A stretch of DNA of 64,000 bases from Podocnemis expansa (taxonomy: Eukaryota > Chordata > Testudines > Podocnemididae), in assembly GCA_007922195.1 (NCBI GenBank), contig ML682059.1, positions 14,564,295 to 14,628,294 of the forward strand, written 5' to 3'. Shown piece by piece: positions 34,071-46,700 of this stretch (positions are counted from its first letter, which is position 1; every line of letters begins with the position of its first letter). Below the pieces are notes generated by a model, which was not told the origin of the DNA, made no database searches, and saw nothing but the letters and a program-made list of their open reading frames with translations. Position numbers and translations under genes: made by a program.

Positions 34071-35810
34071 ATGTCTTTGAATCCTGTATATCTTTAACAA
34101 GCTGTGCATTTCTTTTTACATTTTAAGCAGTAATAAACTTACTGTATTTGATTTTAGTTTGGTGAACAATGAGAGCTGGTAGCTTCTAAGCTCTTTTGAG
34201 TACTGACCATTTGCTATCCTTCCAGGTTCTTAAATGGTACCTATTACCAAGGAGACATGTCCATTCCATAATTTTGAGGAGGAGTCAAAGATATTTTCCT
34301 CAGCAGAGACTGTAGACTAATTAGTAAACTTTTAAAATCACATACCATAGAGTATTCTCATGCACTTCCATTTTAAAGCATATTGTTTGCTGATTATGAG
34401 TTCAATCCAACACCCATTAAGACAATGAAAAGACTCCCTTTGATTTACATTGAAGTTGGATCATGCCTCTTATATAGTTTACAATTATGTAATATATACA
34501 CTATGCAACCCATGTGGTTGAGTGCTTGTATTTCCTGAAGGACAGAAGGGAATAAACATTTCATCTGGGCACAACTATGCAGACAGGGAGAGTAATTAAA
34601 GAATAATTATTCTGCGTACAAAAAGTAGGCAAGCAGCAAACAATGCGCCATTACACAGACAGATTCTGAAAGTATTTTGCTTAACACAGGAAAGTAGATA
34701 ATGCACATGGTGCTTCCCTTATAGACCAGAGCTAAGAAGCAAAATTCTGCCCTCCATTATTAGATCCACACTAAAACTCACTAGACTTCAGATGAGTCAC
34801 TTTTGATTTATATGAGCATTAATGAAAGCAGGATTCAGCCTATCATGTTTTTCAAACTAGTTTTCTGTTTCTAAGCAATTTCAGAATCAAGCTTAAATCT
34901 CACTGTAAGTACTTGCAAAGATACACAATAGCAGACAACCTTGAACCGTTTTGCTAATGCTCATTGTCAGCACTGGGACAAATAAATATGAAAGACTTTT
35001 TTAAAAAAATTAAGGACACATAGCAAAATAAAACTCAGCTATCAATCACCTGAAAAGCAGTAAACAAAACATTTTAATCAAACAAAACAAAATCACAGAA
35101 GGTAGACATGGAAGATAAGACACAAAAGCTGAGTTAAAGAATGAATACAGGTACTCACAAATGGAAGCTACAGAGATCTAGGAATGTAAATTATATACTA
35201 AAATAGTATTTTTATTTCTGTATTATTTACTTCCCTCAAATTAATTTCTAAGTATCTCTAACATTCATACTGTTAATGGTTAAAAAAAAAGTCTCTCAGC
35301 TCCCCAAAAATCTTTTTAATATAAATGTTTCTCCTCAGGGTGGCAGAGGGGATCAAAATCAGCAATGTGCAGCGTTCCAACCATGGACATTACAACCTTC
35401 TCCCTTTGGCTGTGCACAGCCTGCTCTGTTCTATAGCACTTGGGATGTTAGACATTAGTTGTAACAAGTGCATTTGTGACTGCATGGGTCCAATAGCCCA
35501 AATCCACTGTACATGGGAGTGCAGAAGACATTGCAAAGGGATGTTTGTGACCAAGTGCATGAAGATGTTATCCTCCTTTGGCTCCTGCACAGAACTCTTA
35601 TGTAAAGCCCAAATGCTGCAAAGAACAGAGTTCTACAACCCTGTTCCTTTCTCTCATTTTTCCTCCCCCAAACCTTTCCTTCCCCTTTCCAGGGCTATAA
35701 TGGGCAGTATAGAAACTGCACATTTACCACATCAGCTAAATACAATATATCCTGATTCATTTTGAAAAAGACAAGTTACACTGCAATCACTACAGGATGT
35801 TCAATGGCCC
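34071..35810. other. Unique sequence, with one degenerate palindromic repeat
   Basis: 34737-34845 resembles a common degenerate foldback repeat (words AAAATTCTGCCCTCC and CAGGATTCAGCC at opposite ends). 34385-34470 may be another. Two overlapping frames at 35276-35765 have no recognisable content. No exon seen. Confidence 0.4.
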
Positions 35811-36422
35811 TGTAACAGGGTGCACACTCCGTCACTGAACAGGCACCTACTGGCAGTGGTACAGGAGAATTCAGCTCAAGTTGTCCCTGTACTTGGCTCA
35901 TGCTCTGTTACTTCCCAGGCTACTCGGACTTCTGACTGAATACCACTGTCTATTCACACCCCCACCCTTCCAGGGGTGAGTCCTGCTCGCTGTCTTGGCC
36001 ACTAGTCCAGTCCTCAGTGGCCCTGTGTGTCTAGTGCTGCTCCTGACACTCTGGGGGAGCATACCCTCATGTCCAGGCTGCTCTGCCATCTGGTCCCACT
36101 ATGTCTCTCCAGCCCTTCAGCACCCATCCATCTGATATTGGCCCCTCCCCTCTGAACTGTTCACTGAACTTCTGGTGCCATCCATGTCTTCTGCTCCAAA
36201 CAGATCCCAGTGAGCTCTCCAGGGTGCTGACTCCCGCAGCCAGACAGGGAGAGACGTTTCCTCCCCGCACTCCTAATCCAGACTGCTTGCTAGTCCCTGC
36301 AGCTCCTTTATAGTGGGCCGCCAGCCCCTCACTGGCTCTCAGCTTCTCTGAGCCTAATGGCTGCTGCTCCAAGGCCCTACTTACCCCTATAAATACAGGC
36401 ACTGGGCAGCCGTCCTGTCACA
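35811..36422. mobile_element. Solo LTR of an endogenous retrovirus-like element
   Basis: 612 bp bounded by TGTAACAGG and CCTGTCACA, an imperfect inverted terminal repeat with TG...CA ends. It is flanked by an exact 5 bp duplication GGCCC (35806-35810 and 36423-36427). A TATA-like TATAAATA lies at about 36389 on the plus strand, and its reverse complement on the minus strand is also TATTTATA. GC-rich compared with surroundings. No internal retroviral genes are present, so this is a solo LTR left by recombination. The orientation is not settled. Confidence 0.82.
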
Positions 36423-36427
36423 GGCCC

Positions 36428-37814
36428 CCAATAAACTTGTGATGATTGCATGTGAAATAGTAACAGTGAAAGAGGACCTGAGGACTTCCCTATATTTTTC
36501 TGGTGATTAAAGAGATGCCTGGCTAAGACCAAACAGTCAGTGCACTCTAAAAGGTGGGCAGTGAGTTAAGGCGTTAAGCTCTTAAGAGATGGCTGTTAGT
36601 CATTGTTAAAAAAAAAATCTTTATTGGCTCATTTCCTATAGAAGTCTGGATTCCCTTTGTGTGTGTAGGTAACAAGAGAATTAGTTTTGAAAATGGGGGT
36701 CACACTCCTAGATCAAGGGCTAATTGGTAAGAGAAATTTCTAGGCATGGCAAGGGGTTATTGATCTCCAGACAGCAAGCAGTGCTGAGAAAACAGGCTGT
36801 TCAAGGGCAGTAATGAGTATAGCTTTCAAGGGATGTAAACTACACATTTTGTTTCTCTAACTTGCAATGACTTATCTAATTTAGCTTATGAAAAAGTATA
36901 ATTCCAGATATGTCAAGCAAACTGTTTTAATTCAATTTTACCTGTCATTAATAGGTCCGGTTTTAGTGAAGTTATCATTGTATTGATTATTTCCTACAGA
37001 CTCTTTCGTGTAGAGAAGAGAACCCCACAATCTTCAAGAGGTGCTGAAGGGTAAAACACTTCTGAAACATCTTCTGCCACACCCTAAGCCCCACCTCAAC
37101 ACTCACTGCCTCTATTAAGTGAGAAAGACCAAAGACATCCTCTCCCCAGAAACTGTGTTGCTATTAGCCTGTGGTGAGTGAAAATGGAGAAGATGAGGCT
37201 CAAGCAAGAAAGTAGCATTGAATGTGATATTTGTCATCAAAAAGGCCTTGGAATCATCAGATGTAATAGTAGCTCTGCAACAGTACATTTACTTTTGCTT
37301 AAAAATCTGCTCTGATATAGTCTACATTTTATGACGTTCCCATGAGAATATATACAGTCCTGCTGGCGCATATTTGTATAGAGCACCAATCACAGGAGGC
37401 AAAAATCAGTCTAAAGAAGCAGAAGAACACTGAGCTATAGAAATTACAATTCCATCACAAGAATTCTTAAGATAAGGAACTGTATTGTCTTTTAAAGAAA
37501 CTAAAAAAGTTGGGTAGCTGTTTCACTGTAACAAGATTACTTGTATCAGTAATTTGGGGCTGCAACTTCATAAGTTTGCCTCTTAGTATCAACTCTAGGC
37601 ATTATGCAGATATTTCTTTAAATATTCATATCCATATTTCCTTAAATATGCAGCCACATGTGTATGTTGTGAAAAATATAAACATTTCCACATCCTGGTA
37701 GACCTAAAGGGGACTAATGTAGTAAGATGGAACAGGATTATTCTCTTCCCAGCAGACAGTATATTTTCCAAGTTTTCTGGTGTTAACAGTTGCTAGATAG
37801 ATGCCTTGAATGTA
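36428..37814. other. Unique sequence, no gene seen
   Basis: AT-rich, no recognised repeat. Frames are short and random. Confidence 0.45.
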
Positions 37815-37865
37815 GGGGACTGGACTAGATGACCTAATGAAGTCTCTTCCAGTCTCATACTTCTT
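37815..37865 (+). mobile_element. CR1 3' end fragment
   Basis: About 50 bp matching the CR1 3' terminal block: GACTGGACTAGATGACCTAA then TCTCTTCCAGTCTCATACTTC. It is too short to tell whether it came from a LINE copy or a CR1-tailed SINE. No tRNA-like head was seen upstream. Confidence 0.65.
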
Positions 37866-38193
37866 TGACTCTCACAAGCTCTGCTCTATCCAGACAGGTT
37901 CTGGTTTAAGAGTGGAACATTTGCAAGATTCCACACTAGGCCTCTTTTCTTACCTGACTTAACACCTGAGAGGGGGCAGACAGAGACAGAAAGGAGACAG
38001 AGGTACCACTACCATATAATTGAGACAATAAAACACACATTCATTCTATGAAGTTATTTAGTTGCATGTGACACTTTGTCTAGAATGTGGCAGAAGACCC
38101 ATCAAAGTCAGCAACCAGAAACTACTGACATTGGACACCCACATCAACTGGTAAGAGTGTTCAGGTGACAGGTCATCTCACATGTATGTAGTC
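37866..38193. other. Unique spacer
   Basis: Nothing recognised. Confidence 0.35.
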
Positions 38194-38541
38194 CAGGGGT
38201 CTGCAAACTGCAGCTCTGGAACGGCATGTGACTAAGGCTGCCCCCTTGCTGCTCCAGGCTTCAGATTCCCCTCTGCCACTTTTGGACCCTGTGGGTAGCC
38301 CACTTCTGGCTCTGGAGGACCCTAAAGGTTCCTGGCTCCAGGGCTCCATCTCACCATGAGGGTACCCTGAGGGGCTCCCTCTCCTGATTCTGTAATCCCC
38401 CCCAACCTCCTCAGAGGATCCTGCAGCAGGCTGCTTAACTCAGTTCTCCTCATCAGGAGGCTACACCCATTGCAGCTCTCAAAACTCAGTTATTGAAGAA
38501 ATTTTAAAAAATGGCTCTTTTTATCTTTTGGGTTGCCTACC
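38194..38541. mobile_element. hAT-type element, about 350 bp, degraded right end
   Basis: The left end CAGGGGTCTGCAAACTGC is a typical hAT inverted repeat, followed by the familiar GCTCTGGAACGGCATGTG stretch. The right part has AATGGCTCTTTTTATC and GGGTTGCCTACC, the matching inverted end with the last bases lost or changed. No clear 8 bp duplication remains. Non-autonomous. Confidence 0.75.
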
Positions 38542-39645
38542 TTGTCCTCCCCACAAGGTTTGTGGCTAAGGCTGTCTCACTGATGCTTTCTACTTGTAGT
38601 GACTTCTCTAGTTTTCTAACATGTATTGGATCCTAAGCTCTTTTCCTGACTGCTCGTGCCCACATTGAAGAGGAACCCTCATTGTTTGATATAACCAGCA
38701 TTATCCATTGGGAAAAACACCAATGTTATTGAACGGGCAAGGAATATACAAGAAACAAACTACATCGTCACCATCATCACAAACCCCTGAATAGGAATGA
38801 CACACCCCCATGAACAGTATAGGGTGACTTTATTGGGAACAGGAAGATAGAATATGGTAGAAAGTGGTAAAGGAAAGTATTACAGATAATACTAACCTCC
38901 CTCCAAAAAACAAAAAAAATAATAATATACCATCTCCAGACACTCAACCTCTTCCCAAACACTGGTTCTCCCCCAGGCAGACAGTATACAGAGGAGGAGT
39001 CCAGAGACACGTGCTTCAATGCTATGAGCATTGGCCAGCTTAAACAAAAATGGAAGCCATTAGTTGTGTCTTCATCCCAAGGTGATTCAGGGACCTCCCC
39101 TAGCTCCTATGGTCATGCAAAGGTCTCAGCTGCCTGTCCTGGGTCATGTTTCTGCAGGACCGGAACTGCCTAGGCCATGCAGCTTTCCCACAATAGTTCA
39201 AAAACTCTATTTGTGGGGAAAGACAGTTAACCAGAGACTCCTTGAGCTGCCCAACTTCATCCTCTCTTGCAATTCCCATCCCAAACTCAAACATCAAAAC
39301 CAAAATGAACACTATCCTTTGTAGGCTGTTCCTTCCCACTGAGTGGCTGAACAGCCCTGACTCCTCATTCATCCAGAAAACTGCTTCTCCTGGTCACCCT
39401 AAGCAAAAGCCTCCCTACTGGACTCAGGAGGAGTTTCTAGTCCACTTTGTTGCAGCATGGTTGGGGTCAGGGGTGGGAAACTATATTAGAGAGCTTCAGT
39501 AGCCAGTATGGTTATAGTGCCCATAGGTAAGACCAATTAGGGGCTCATTCTGACAGTATAGAAGCTGGAAACCTTTAAGTGAATGGTTACATGTGGGGAA
39601 AGTTGCAAGCCACTAAATCACAGGAAGAGACACAGCAATTCACAG
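38542..39645. other. Unique sequence, no gene seen
   Basis: Mixed composition; frames at 39064-39502 are short and not recognised. Confidence 0.4.
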
Positions 39646-39715
39646 GGTCAAAGTTTAAGGCCAGAAGAGGCCACAAGATCATCTAATCTAACTTCCTCAA
39701 ATACATATCAGACAA
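39646..39715 (-). mobile_element. CR1 3' end fragment, older lineage
   Basis: The stretch AAGGCCAGAAGAGGCC followed by AGATCATCTAATCTAACTTCC is the reversed 3' end of an L3-like CR1. It faces away from the larger CR1 that follows. Confidence 0.65.
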
Positions 39716-41385
39716 GAGAAAAACAATGATGGGGTGTATCAGCTGCTCAGTGGAAAAGGTGAGCTAGTAACAGAAGAATTTAGGGAGGCAGAGGTGTTCA
39801 GTGCCTACTTTGCTTCAGTTTTCTCACAAAAAAACATGTGATTGGATGACTAGCAAAACTACCATAGACAAAAAAGGGGAAAGAATTCAGGACAGGGAAA
39901 GTAAAGAATGTGTCAAAGATCATCTGACCAATTTGAATGAATTCACATCAATAGGGCCTGATGCTGTTCCTCCCAAGGTACTGAAAGAACTACCTGAAAA
40001 AAATCTGAGCCACTACCACTAGCAATAATATGCACTGACTCATGGATGACAGCAGAGGTCCTGCAAGACTGGAGAAAGGTTAAAAAGTAGCGCTTATCTT
40101 TAAAAGAAGGGAAAAGGAGGAGCCAGGGAACTTAGATCAGTCAGCTTGACTTTGACACTTGTGAAACTACTAAAACCGTGTACAAAACATTCATTTGCAA
40201 GTATCTAGAGAGTGAAGAGGTAATCACTAGTGGCCAGCATGAGTTTACCATGAATAAATCATGCCAAACCAGGTTGATTTCCTCCTAGGCTTTTGACACC
40301 ATGCCCCATGGCATTCTGATAAGTAAACTGGAGGAACGTGAGCTCTGCTGAACTACCATTCAGTGGATACATAATCTGTTAAACAACCAGAGACAAAAAG
40401 TAACTATTAATGGAATTTTGTCAAATTGGAGGCCAGTCTCAAGTGGGGTTTCTTGGGGATCTCTTCTGATGTGTTTAACATTTTTATTAATTACCAGAAT
40501 GTAGAAATATAGAGCATACTGACCAAGTCTGCAGATGTCACAAAGCTGGTGACTGGTTGTCAACACTTTCCAGGCTAGAGCTAAAATTCAGAAGGGTCTT
40601 GATAAATTGAAGAACTGGTTTATAGACAACAAAATGAAATTCAAAGACAAATGTAAAGTAATGTACTGAAGTAAATAATGCACAAATACAGAAAGGGAGA
40701 TCACTGGCTTGGCAGCAATACTACTGAGAACAATCTGGGAGTTGTGGTGGATCACAATCTCAACTTAAGTCAGAGATGAGATGCTGTTGCAAAACAAAAA
40801 AAAATGGCAATTGCACTTGTTGGTTGCATTAATAGGCACATCATGCAAGTCATGGGAAATGACAGAACCACTCTACTCAGTGCTGGCTAGGTCTCAAGTG
40901 GAGCACTGTGTCCAATTTCATAAAGAAAGAATGTAGAGAAACTGGAATCTAGAAGCAAGCAACAAAAACGATCAAAGAGATGGAATGAAAGCCAAATGAG
41001 CAAAGTCTGAAGAAATGGTTTTGTTTTGTTTTGTCTTGTTTTTTGGAAAGGAGAAGATAGTGGTCTTCAAAAACATGAAAGGCTACCATAAAGAAGTTGT
41101 TCTCTCTTGCCACAGAGAGCAGGACAAGAGGCAATGGGTTCACGCTACAGCATATCAGATTTAGGATGTTTTTCCTGAGATTTAACGCAACTGTGAGAAC
41201 AGTAGGACAATACAGCGGACTGTCTAGGGAGTTTGTTGAAGCTCCTTCACTGGACATTTTTCAAAAGGAAGCTAGGTGATCATCTGTCATAGATGGGTTA
41301 GACACAATAAACCCTGCATCTTGACCAAGGGTTAGACTAGATGACCTTTGCAGTCTCCTAACCCTACAGTTCTGTACCACAGGGC
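39716..41385 (+). mobile_element. CR1 LINE, 1.7 kb, heavily decayed
   Basis: Plus-strand copy from upstream of the RT domain to the 3' end. Early text AATAGGGCCTGATGCTGTTC matches the G-P-D-x-V/I-P entry to the RT. Mid text GCTTTTGACACCATGCCCCA encodes AFDTMPHGILI (RT domain 3), and GCAGATGTCACAAAG stands where ADDTK should be, so the second catalytic Asp is changed to Val. The 3' end reads TTAGACTAGATGACCTTTGC. Many stops and small indels; a (GTTTT)n tract at about 41020 is a later expansion. Confidence 0.9.
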
Positions 41386-41717
41386 ACCCAGCACTTGCAC
41401 ATTAACTCTAAGAACTAAAGTTCAGCCACAGATTTAAGAATCTATTCTCCTGTGAACTGCAAGCGTCTGTGACTCACGGTCTAGGCATGACAAGGAACTG
41501 AGAGGGTTTGAACCCCCAAAGAGTAAACAGATGAATTAGCTGATTTTGTAGCACAACACTGTATGCAAATGTTAAGTAATGTCTTATGAAAGCTTGTTGT
41601 GGACCACTAGAATTCATGGTAAGACACTGAGACACTAGAGTTTTCCCCCATTTGAATTATTTAAGTGACAGAATAGTGTGACCTGATCCTTTGACTTACA
41701 TTTCGCTGCATTTATTT

Positions 41718-41868
41718 CCTCCCATTCTGTAAGTTCCCCTGTCTTCAAAGTGTCGGACAAAGTGGGATTTTCTCCCTGAAAGCTTATGCAGTAAATAAAT
41801 TTGTTAGTCTTTAAGTGCCACAGGACTCCTTGTTTGATTTACTGAACTAGACCACCCCTTTGGAACCA
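41718..41868 (+). mobile_element. Penelope-like terminal block, plus orientation
   Basis: Matches the terminal block of the element at 59825: CATTCTGTAAGTTCCCC, AAAGTGGGATTTTCTCCC, TGAAAGCTTATGC, then TTAGTCTTTAAGTGCCACAG and GAACTAGACCACCCCTTTGGA. The ribozyme first box reads CGGACAA instead of CTGANGA, so the ribozyme is dead, although GAAA is kept. Confidence 0.85.
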
Positions 41869-42899
41869 GAAATTGAGGGACTGTCTCTAGCGAGAAAGGT
41901 ATCTGTGAAATGATGGTTCCTGGTAACTAGGGGGTATGCTAAGAAACTGCTCAGAGACAACAGGTAATATGGAAATATAAAACTTGCATCTGTTTATTTT
42001 CTGTAAAACTTGTATACATTTGCTGTCGTTTTTTTTTTTTTCTGTTAGATAAATCTTACTTATTTTTACTCCAAGCAGATCTCGTTTGTGCAAGTTGTGT
42101 AGAAACTCAGGGGTCTCATATGCCAGGTTCCAGCTCAACTATGAACCTCTACACTGCTATTTTTAGAGTGATTGCATGAGCCCAATTCAGCTGATCTGGG
42201 CTCTGATACTTGCTGCCACAGGTTTTTTGGTGTGATGCCATGCAGACGTGCACATGGGAGCATCAGAGGGCATCATGACCAAACGTGCCCTTCAAGAAAT
42301 GCTTAAACTGCAGATGATACCATGCAGCTAGATCAGGTAGATTTTATTTTTGGAATGGCAGAGATTGATCCACAGATAACAAGTAAGACCCAAATTATTC
42401 CTTTATCCATCTACCTCTATACACATTAACAGATTATTGTGGATATTCTGCAGTTGCTCCACAACACAACATCAACATGGGCTATGGACTGAAATCTGAT
42501 TAATTCCCAGCAGTTAGAAACAGATGTTTTCTTTCCTCCTCTCCCTGCTCCCCCCTTCTTTTTTAAAAATAATATATTTACAAAATTCTTAAAGAGGGAT
42601 GTCTGTGCAACAGAAGATCTTACAGCTTTGCTGTACTATTGGGTAACAGCAGTAGAAAACTGCAAATCACCTACTGAACTTCTGCTTGGAGGTCAGATCA
42701 TGGCATATTTTCTCATTTAAAAGTTATTTCACCTAGAATCCCAGGGGAAAGACCCAGTTTATCAGGTCTGAATTCCATATCTTTGGGAGACAGTACGATT
42801 TCAGGCAAACTACTACTGCCTACAAAGTGGCATGATTCCAATTGCTCAGAATGCTCAAACAAAGACCCAAAGCCCTCAGAAGTATCTAAGGTTATGTCT
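41869..42899. other. Unique sequence, no gene seen
   Basis: AT-rich, T-run at 42030. No repeat or exon recognised. Confidence 0.4.
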
Positions 42900-43206
42900 A
42901 CCCTAGCAAATCAGTCTGGATTAAGGAGGCTTAACCTGGACTAATGTGGTCCTTGTCCGCACTAGGCTTTGCCTAGCTTGAACTGAAAAACTTTTTAGTT
43001 TGAACTATGCAAAGCTTAGTTTGCACTAGTAAGTTTGAATGGTCCGTTTGAACCAAGCACATTTTCTAGTTCAAACTAACTTTTAGTTCAAACTAGCCAT
43101 GCTTTTTTAGTTTGAACTAAAAAGCCGTGGTTAGTTCAAACTAACTGGGCACTCCTTAGTTTGGACTAAGCAAGTCCAAACTAAGCTTTTAGAGGTAAAG
43201 ATAGCC
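42900..43206. mobile_element. Harbinger-like MITE with palindromic-word interior (copy D)
   Basis: 307 bp. Ends GGTTATGTCTACCC and AAAGATAGCC with TAA duplicated (42897-42899 and 43207-43209). The interior repeats TAGTTTGAACTA or its reverse form TAGTTCAAACTA at about 42996, 43067, 43084, 43108 and 43132. No frame. The word differs from copy C but the ends and the target duplication size agree. Confidence 0.85.
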
Positions 43207-43490
43207 TAAAAGTCTGACAAAACTTGGGAGCTATTTTTACCAGTTTTAAGGTAACTGATGGAGCCTTATTTTATTTAGCCATCTCCAGATACTGGTGTAT
43301 ATGTACCAACTGCCAAATACCCTCAGTCCTATAAAATGAAATCATCCACCTCAACTAAGGCTTATAGTTCAGTTTATTTGCCATGGGAATGAACAGTATG
43401 TGTGTGAATGACTGTGGGTGTGGAAGTGCGTTGAAGAAGGAAGAGCATATATGCAGAGAAATGACTTCACACTAGTACATTTCCTGGTAT
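43207..43490. other. Unique spacer
   Basis: Nothing recognised. Confidence 0.35.
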
Positions 43491-43735
43491 TTCGGCTTTT
43501 ATAGACTCTAAGGTCAGAAAGGACTAATATGATCATAGTCTGACCACCTGCACAATACAGGCCACAGAACCTCACCCATCCACTCCAGTAATAAACCTCT
43601 AATGTATGAGTGAGTTACTAAAGACCTCAAATCGTGATTTAGACTTTAAAGTACAGAGGATCCACTAGCAAGTGAGCTGTGCCCCATGCTACAGAGGAAG
43701 GAGAAAAACCTCACAGAGCCCTTGTCTCTCAGCCT
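43491..43735 (-). mobile_element. L3-like CR1 3' end fragment
   Basis: Words TAGACTCTAAGGTCAGAAAG, GATCATAGTCTGACCACCTG and AATACAGGCCACAGAACCTC are the reversed 3' end of the L3-like CR1 also seen at 57230-57760. Short, 5'-truncated. Confidence 0.8.
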
Positions 43736-46700
43736 TGACTGCATTTGACAAAGTGTTTTTGTCTGTGTTTCACTAGGGAAAAAGTTTTGCTCTCTGGGAG
43801 AACTCCATTCCAATTCCAGTCCACAACCTGGATGAGATGTGTCCTTATATGCTTTACTTGGCCAGAGCGAGTGCAGCTTTTGCCAAGAAAGTCACTACTC
43901 CTAAAACTATCTACGTTCCTTATTTGTTTTGAACAAGGCTTTGACAGGGTAAGAGTTTTTATTTTTTTGCAGGATTTGACTTTCACCTAATTTTCTGAGG
44001 GAACTTCTTTCATTAGCACTTTTAGTTCAAATTTAGGCCATCGGCCCTAGCAAAATGTAGCACTTATACAGGCTATTATTTAATTCTTATTCTATAGTTA
44101 GCTTACACCCTAAAACCATCAGTGCAGTCCAGGAGATGCTGCATAGCTCTGGCATACTTTAGCTGCTGAAAAAAACACTAAAGGTCAAGCATTTTGAAAC
44201 ATAGCTTACAAAAAGGCATATGAAAAATTGTGAACTCTTCATAAAAAGTATTTGTTAAAAATCATTTGATACATCCAGAATGGTAGAAGAGATCTGTCAC
44301 CTGCCACTTCCCTAGAATTTCACATCTGGTAAGTATGCAATAATGCTCCCCCTTTATCCTGGCATTTCAGCTTTGGAGGGTCTAAACACAAGTTCATTAC
44401 TTTACTTGTTGGAAGAAAACAACAGGCAGGAAAAGCAACCATTTTTCTTTAAGGTCTACTGAGACGAAGTAAGAAAGATGTTTCTGCAATTTGTCCCTGA
44501 AATCCTCAGGAACATTCCTGGGCTGCATGTTTGATTGTATGGGTTTTTTTTTTAATGGTTATTTTACATTTTACTGGTTAAATATCTTTTCCCATAAATC
44601 TCTGTCTGAGTCAGTTCTTGAATTAAGTAATAAGAAAATTGTGTAATAATTTCTATTTCTGCTTTGTTCAAGGCCTAACATTAGTTATTCAGCCACTGGT
44701 AAGCCACTGGTAAATGCAAAGGAATTAGATCTGTGTTAAGTAAGTATGGAAGTCAGACAGTATCTTCCTGTTGCTGAAACCACACATTTTCAGACATGTT
44801 TGTTCATCATTAGGGGTCTGTTTGTCAGGTTGCAGCAGAGTAGAGGAGGTAACACTGGTTACCACACACATCTACCTTTATGTAATCTGCATGCCACTGG
44901 CGTTATTTGAAAGAGACAGTGTTTGTCTGCCAGTCATTGCTCCTCTATACAGTGAATGCGTGCCGCCTCATTACTGGATTTATGGTTCTCTTGTCTGCAT
45001 TGGCTGGCAAAAAGATGATACCTATGACAGATTCCCTTGTGTCCAAAGTCTAGACAGCATTTATATCCATGTTCACTTTTGTTCCCATACAATGATCAAA
45101 ACTTTCTGTTGCACATTTTCTGGAGCCAGTGCCCATTCTTGTCTTCTTTCCTTTATGCTTCCTTCTCATGCATATGCTTCATGTCCTGCTATGAGAAAAA
45201 TTTGGCTTAAAGTCTATAATCACAAGTTTCCCTGTTCTACTGGTTTGCAGATTATTGCTCTCCCCCTAACTAAACTCCTAACTCCTCAAAAAACACTTGT
45301 GCAGTTGAGCCCTGAAAGCTACTAAATATTTCTAGAGGCCTTTGCATCAGCTATGGTTAGTAATAAGCCCATTCCTGGCAAAGCTCACTGTGTTCCTATT
45401 TTGTGGTTGTATGCATCAAGAAAACATTTCCATGACTCCTCCATATTGCTCCTCAACCTTAATTCCAGTGATTGTTTCAAGGTCTCCCTCCACAAATCCA
45501 TCCACTTCTGATACCAAAGAAGAATTCTAAGATTTTGGAGATCACGAGCCAGGCTACTCTAAATTGTAACACTGATTAAATCAAAAATTATGACTTATAA
45601 ACTATACGTTTAGAAGGTTTTTTTGCTTCTTCTTTTTTGTCTTCTAGTTAGACCTTTTTGGTTTCATGTCTTCCCTACAACTACAAAGTCTAGAAATGTT
45701 AAAAGAGAATCTCAGCTTTCATTTTAGTCACCTGATGCCAGTAGCTGGGGTTCTAAAAAAAGTTATCCTTGTGATAAAGTTGAGAGTTGGCAGCGTTGAG
45801 GTTGTTTTCTTCTCAAAGCAAGGAACCTTTGTATTCAGCAAACCAACTGATTTATTTTCATTTAACACCATGAAAATCAAAGCCTGTGGCTCTCTAGACT
45901 GAGCAACTAAAGACCTTTGTATTCAAATACGATGGAACAACTTTTGATCTTTTCAGCCACTTCCCTGTATAATAATAAATACACCACCCTGCCTGCCCAA
46001 AGGTAACTATGCATCTGGAAGCCTACGCAGCTAAGTAAAAGCACTATGTTTTGTTTTGTTTTTAAGACATCTCGAGCATTCCTATTGACGAAAACAATTT
46101 TGGGAGGCTGGTAAATGGAGCTACAGTTGTTTCTATGGTAATACCTCCTCACATGAATAGTAAACAAACCATACCGTCTCTCAGAGGGACACGGGTGGCT
46201 GTTACAATGCTGTTACTAACCTAAAACAGACCAGTGACTGTGCTGTGCAAGGGGAATGCTTGCAGCATTTTACAGCCTTCAGTTGCATTTTAACAAATAG
46301 TGGTCAAAGCGAGAGCATCCTGCTTCCAGCATCTGAATCTCTGATGTCGACATCCATTGAGTCTGGTTAGCATTTGGTCAGTCCAAACAAAGTAACTTCC
46401 ATGTTTCATACTGATAAATATATCCAGATAAACTTAGAACTCCATATGATATTCTAAATTACTAGTGTTTTTCCATACAGATTCAGTAGGAAGAGACATC
46501 CCTACATCACCAGATATGTGGGAAATCTAAGATACAAGACTTAGATACAATATATAAGCAGATTCATCACTACTTATATTATTTTAGCGTGAGGGTGTCA
46601 CACCTTAAAGGGTATAGATGCAGACCATATATGTTCAGCTTTACCTCCACATTAGTAGCAATCCACCAACCCCATTTTCCCTTCCCTTAGTATTCCAAGC

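Noticed and set aside
35276..35765. Two overlapping frames of 60 and 146 codons.
   Set aside because: Random composition, overlapping in different frames, no family recognised.
41490..41520. GAGGGTTTGAACCCCC, B-box-like.
   Set aside because: It is a short palindrome, without the rest of a tRNA structure.
44771..45325. A 184-codon reading from a TTG start as a host gene.
   Set aside because: No ATG at that start, no recognisable domain, no exon-intron context. Kept only as a low-interest observation.
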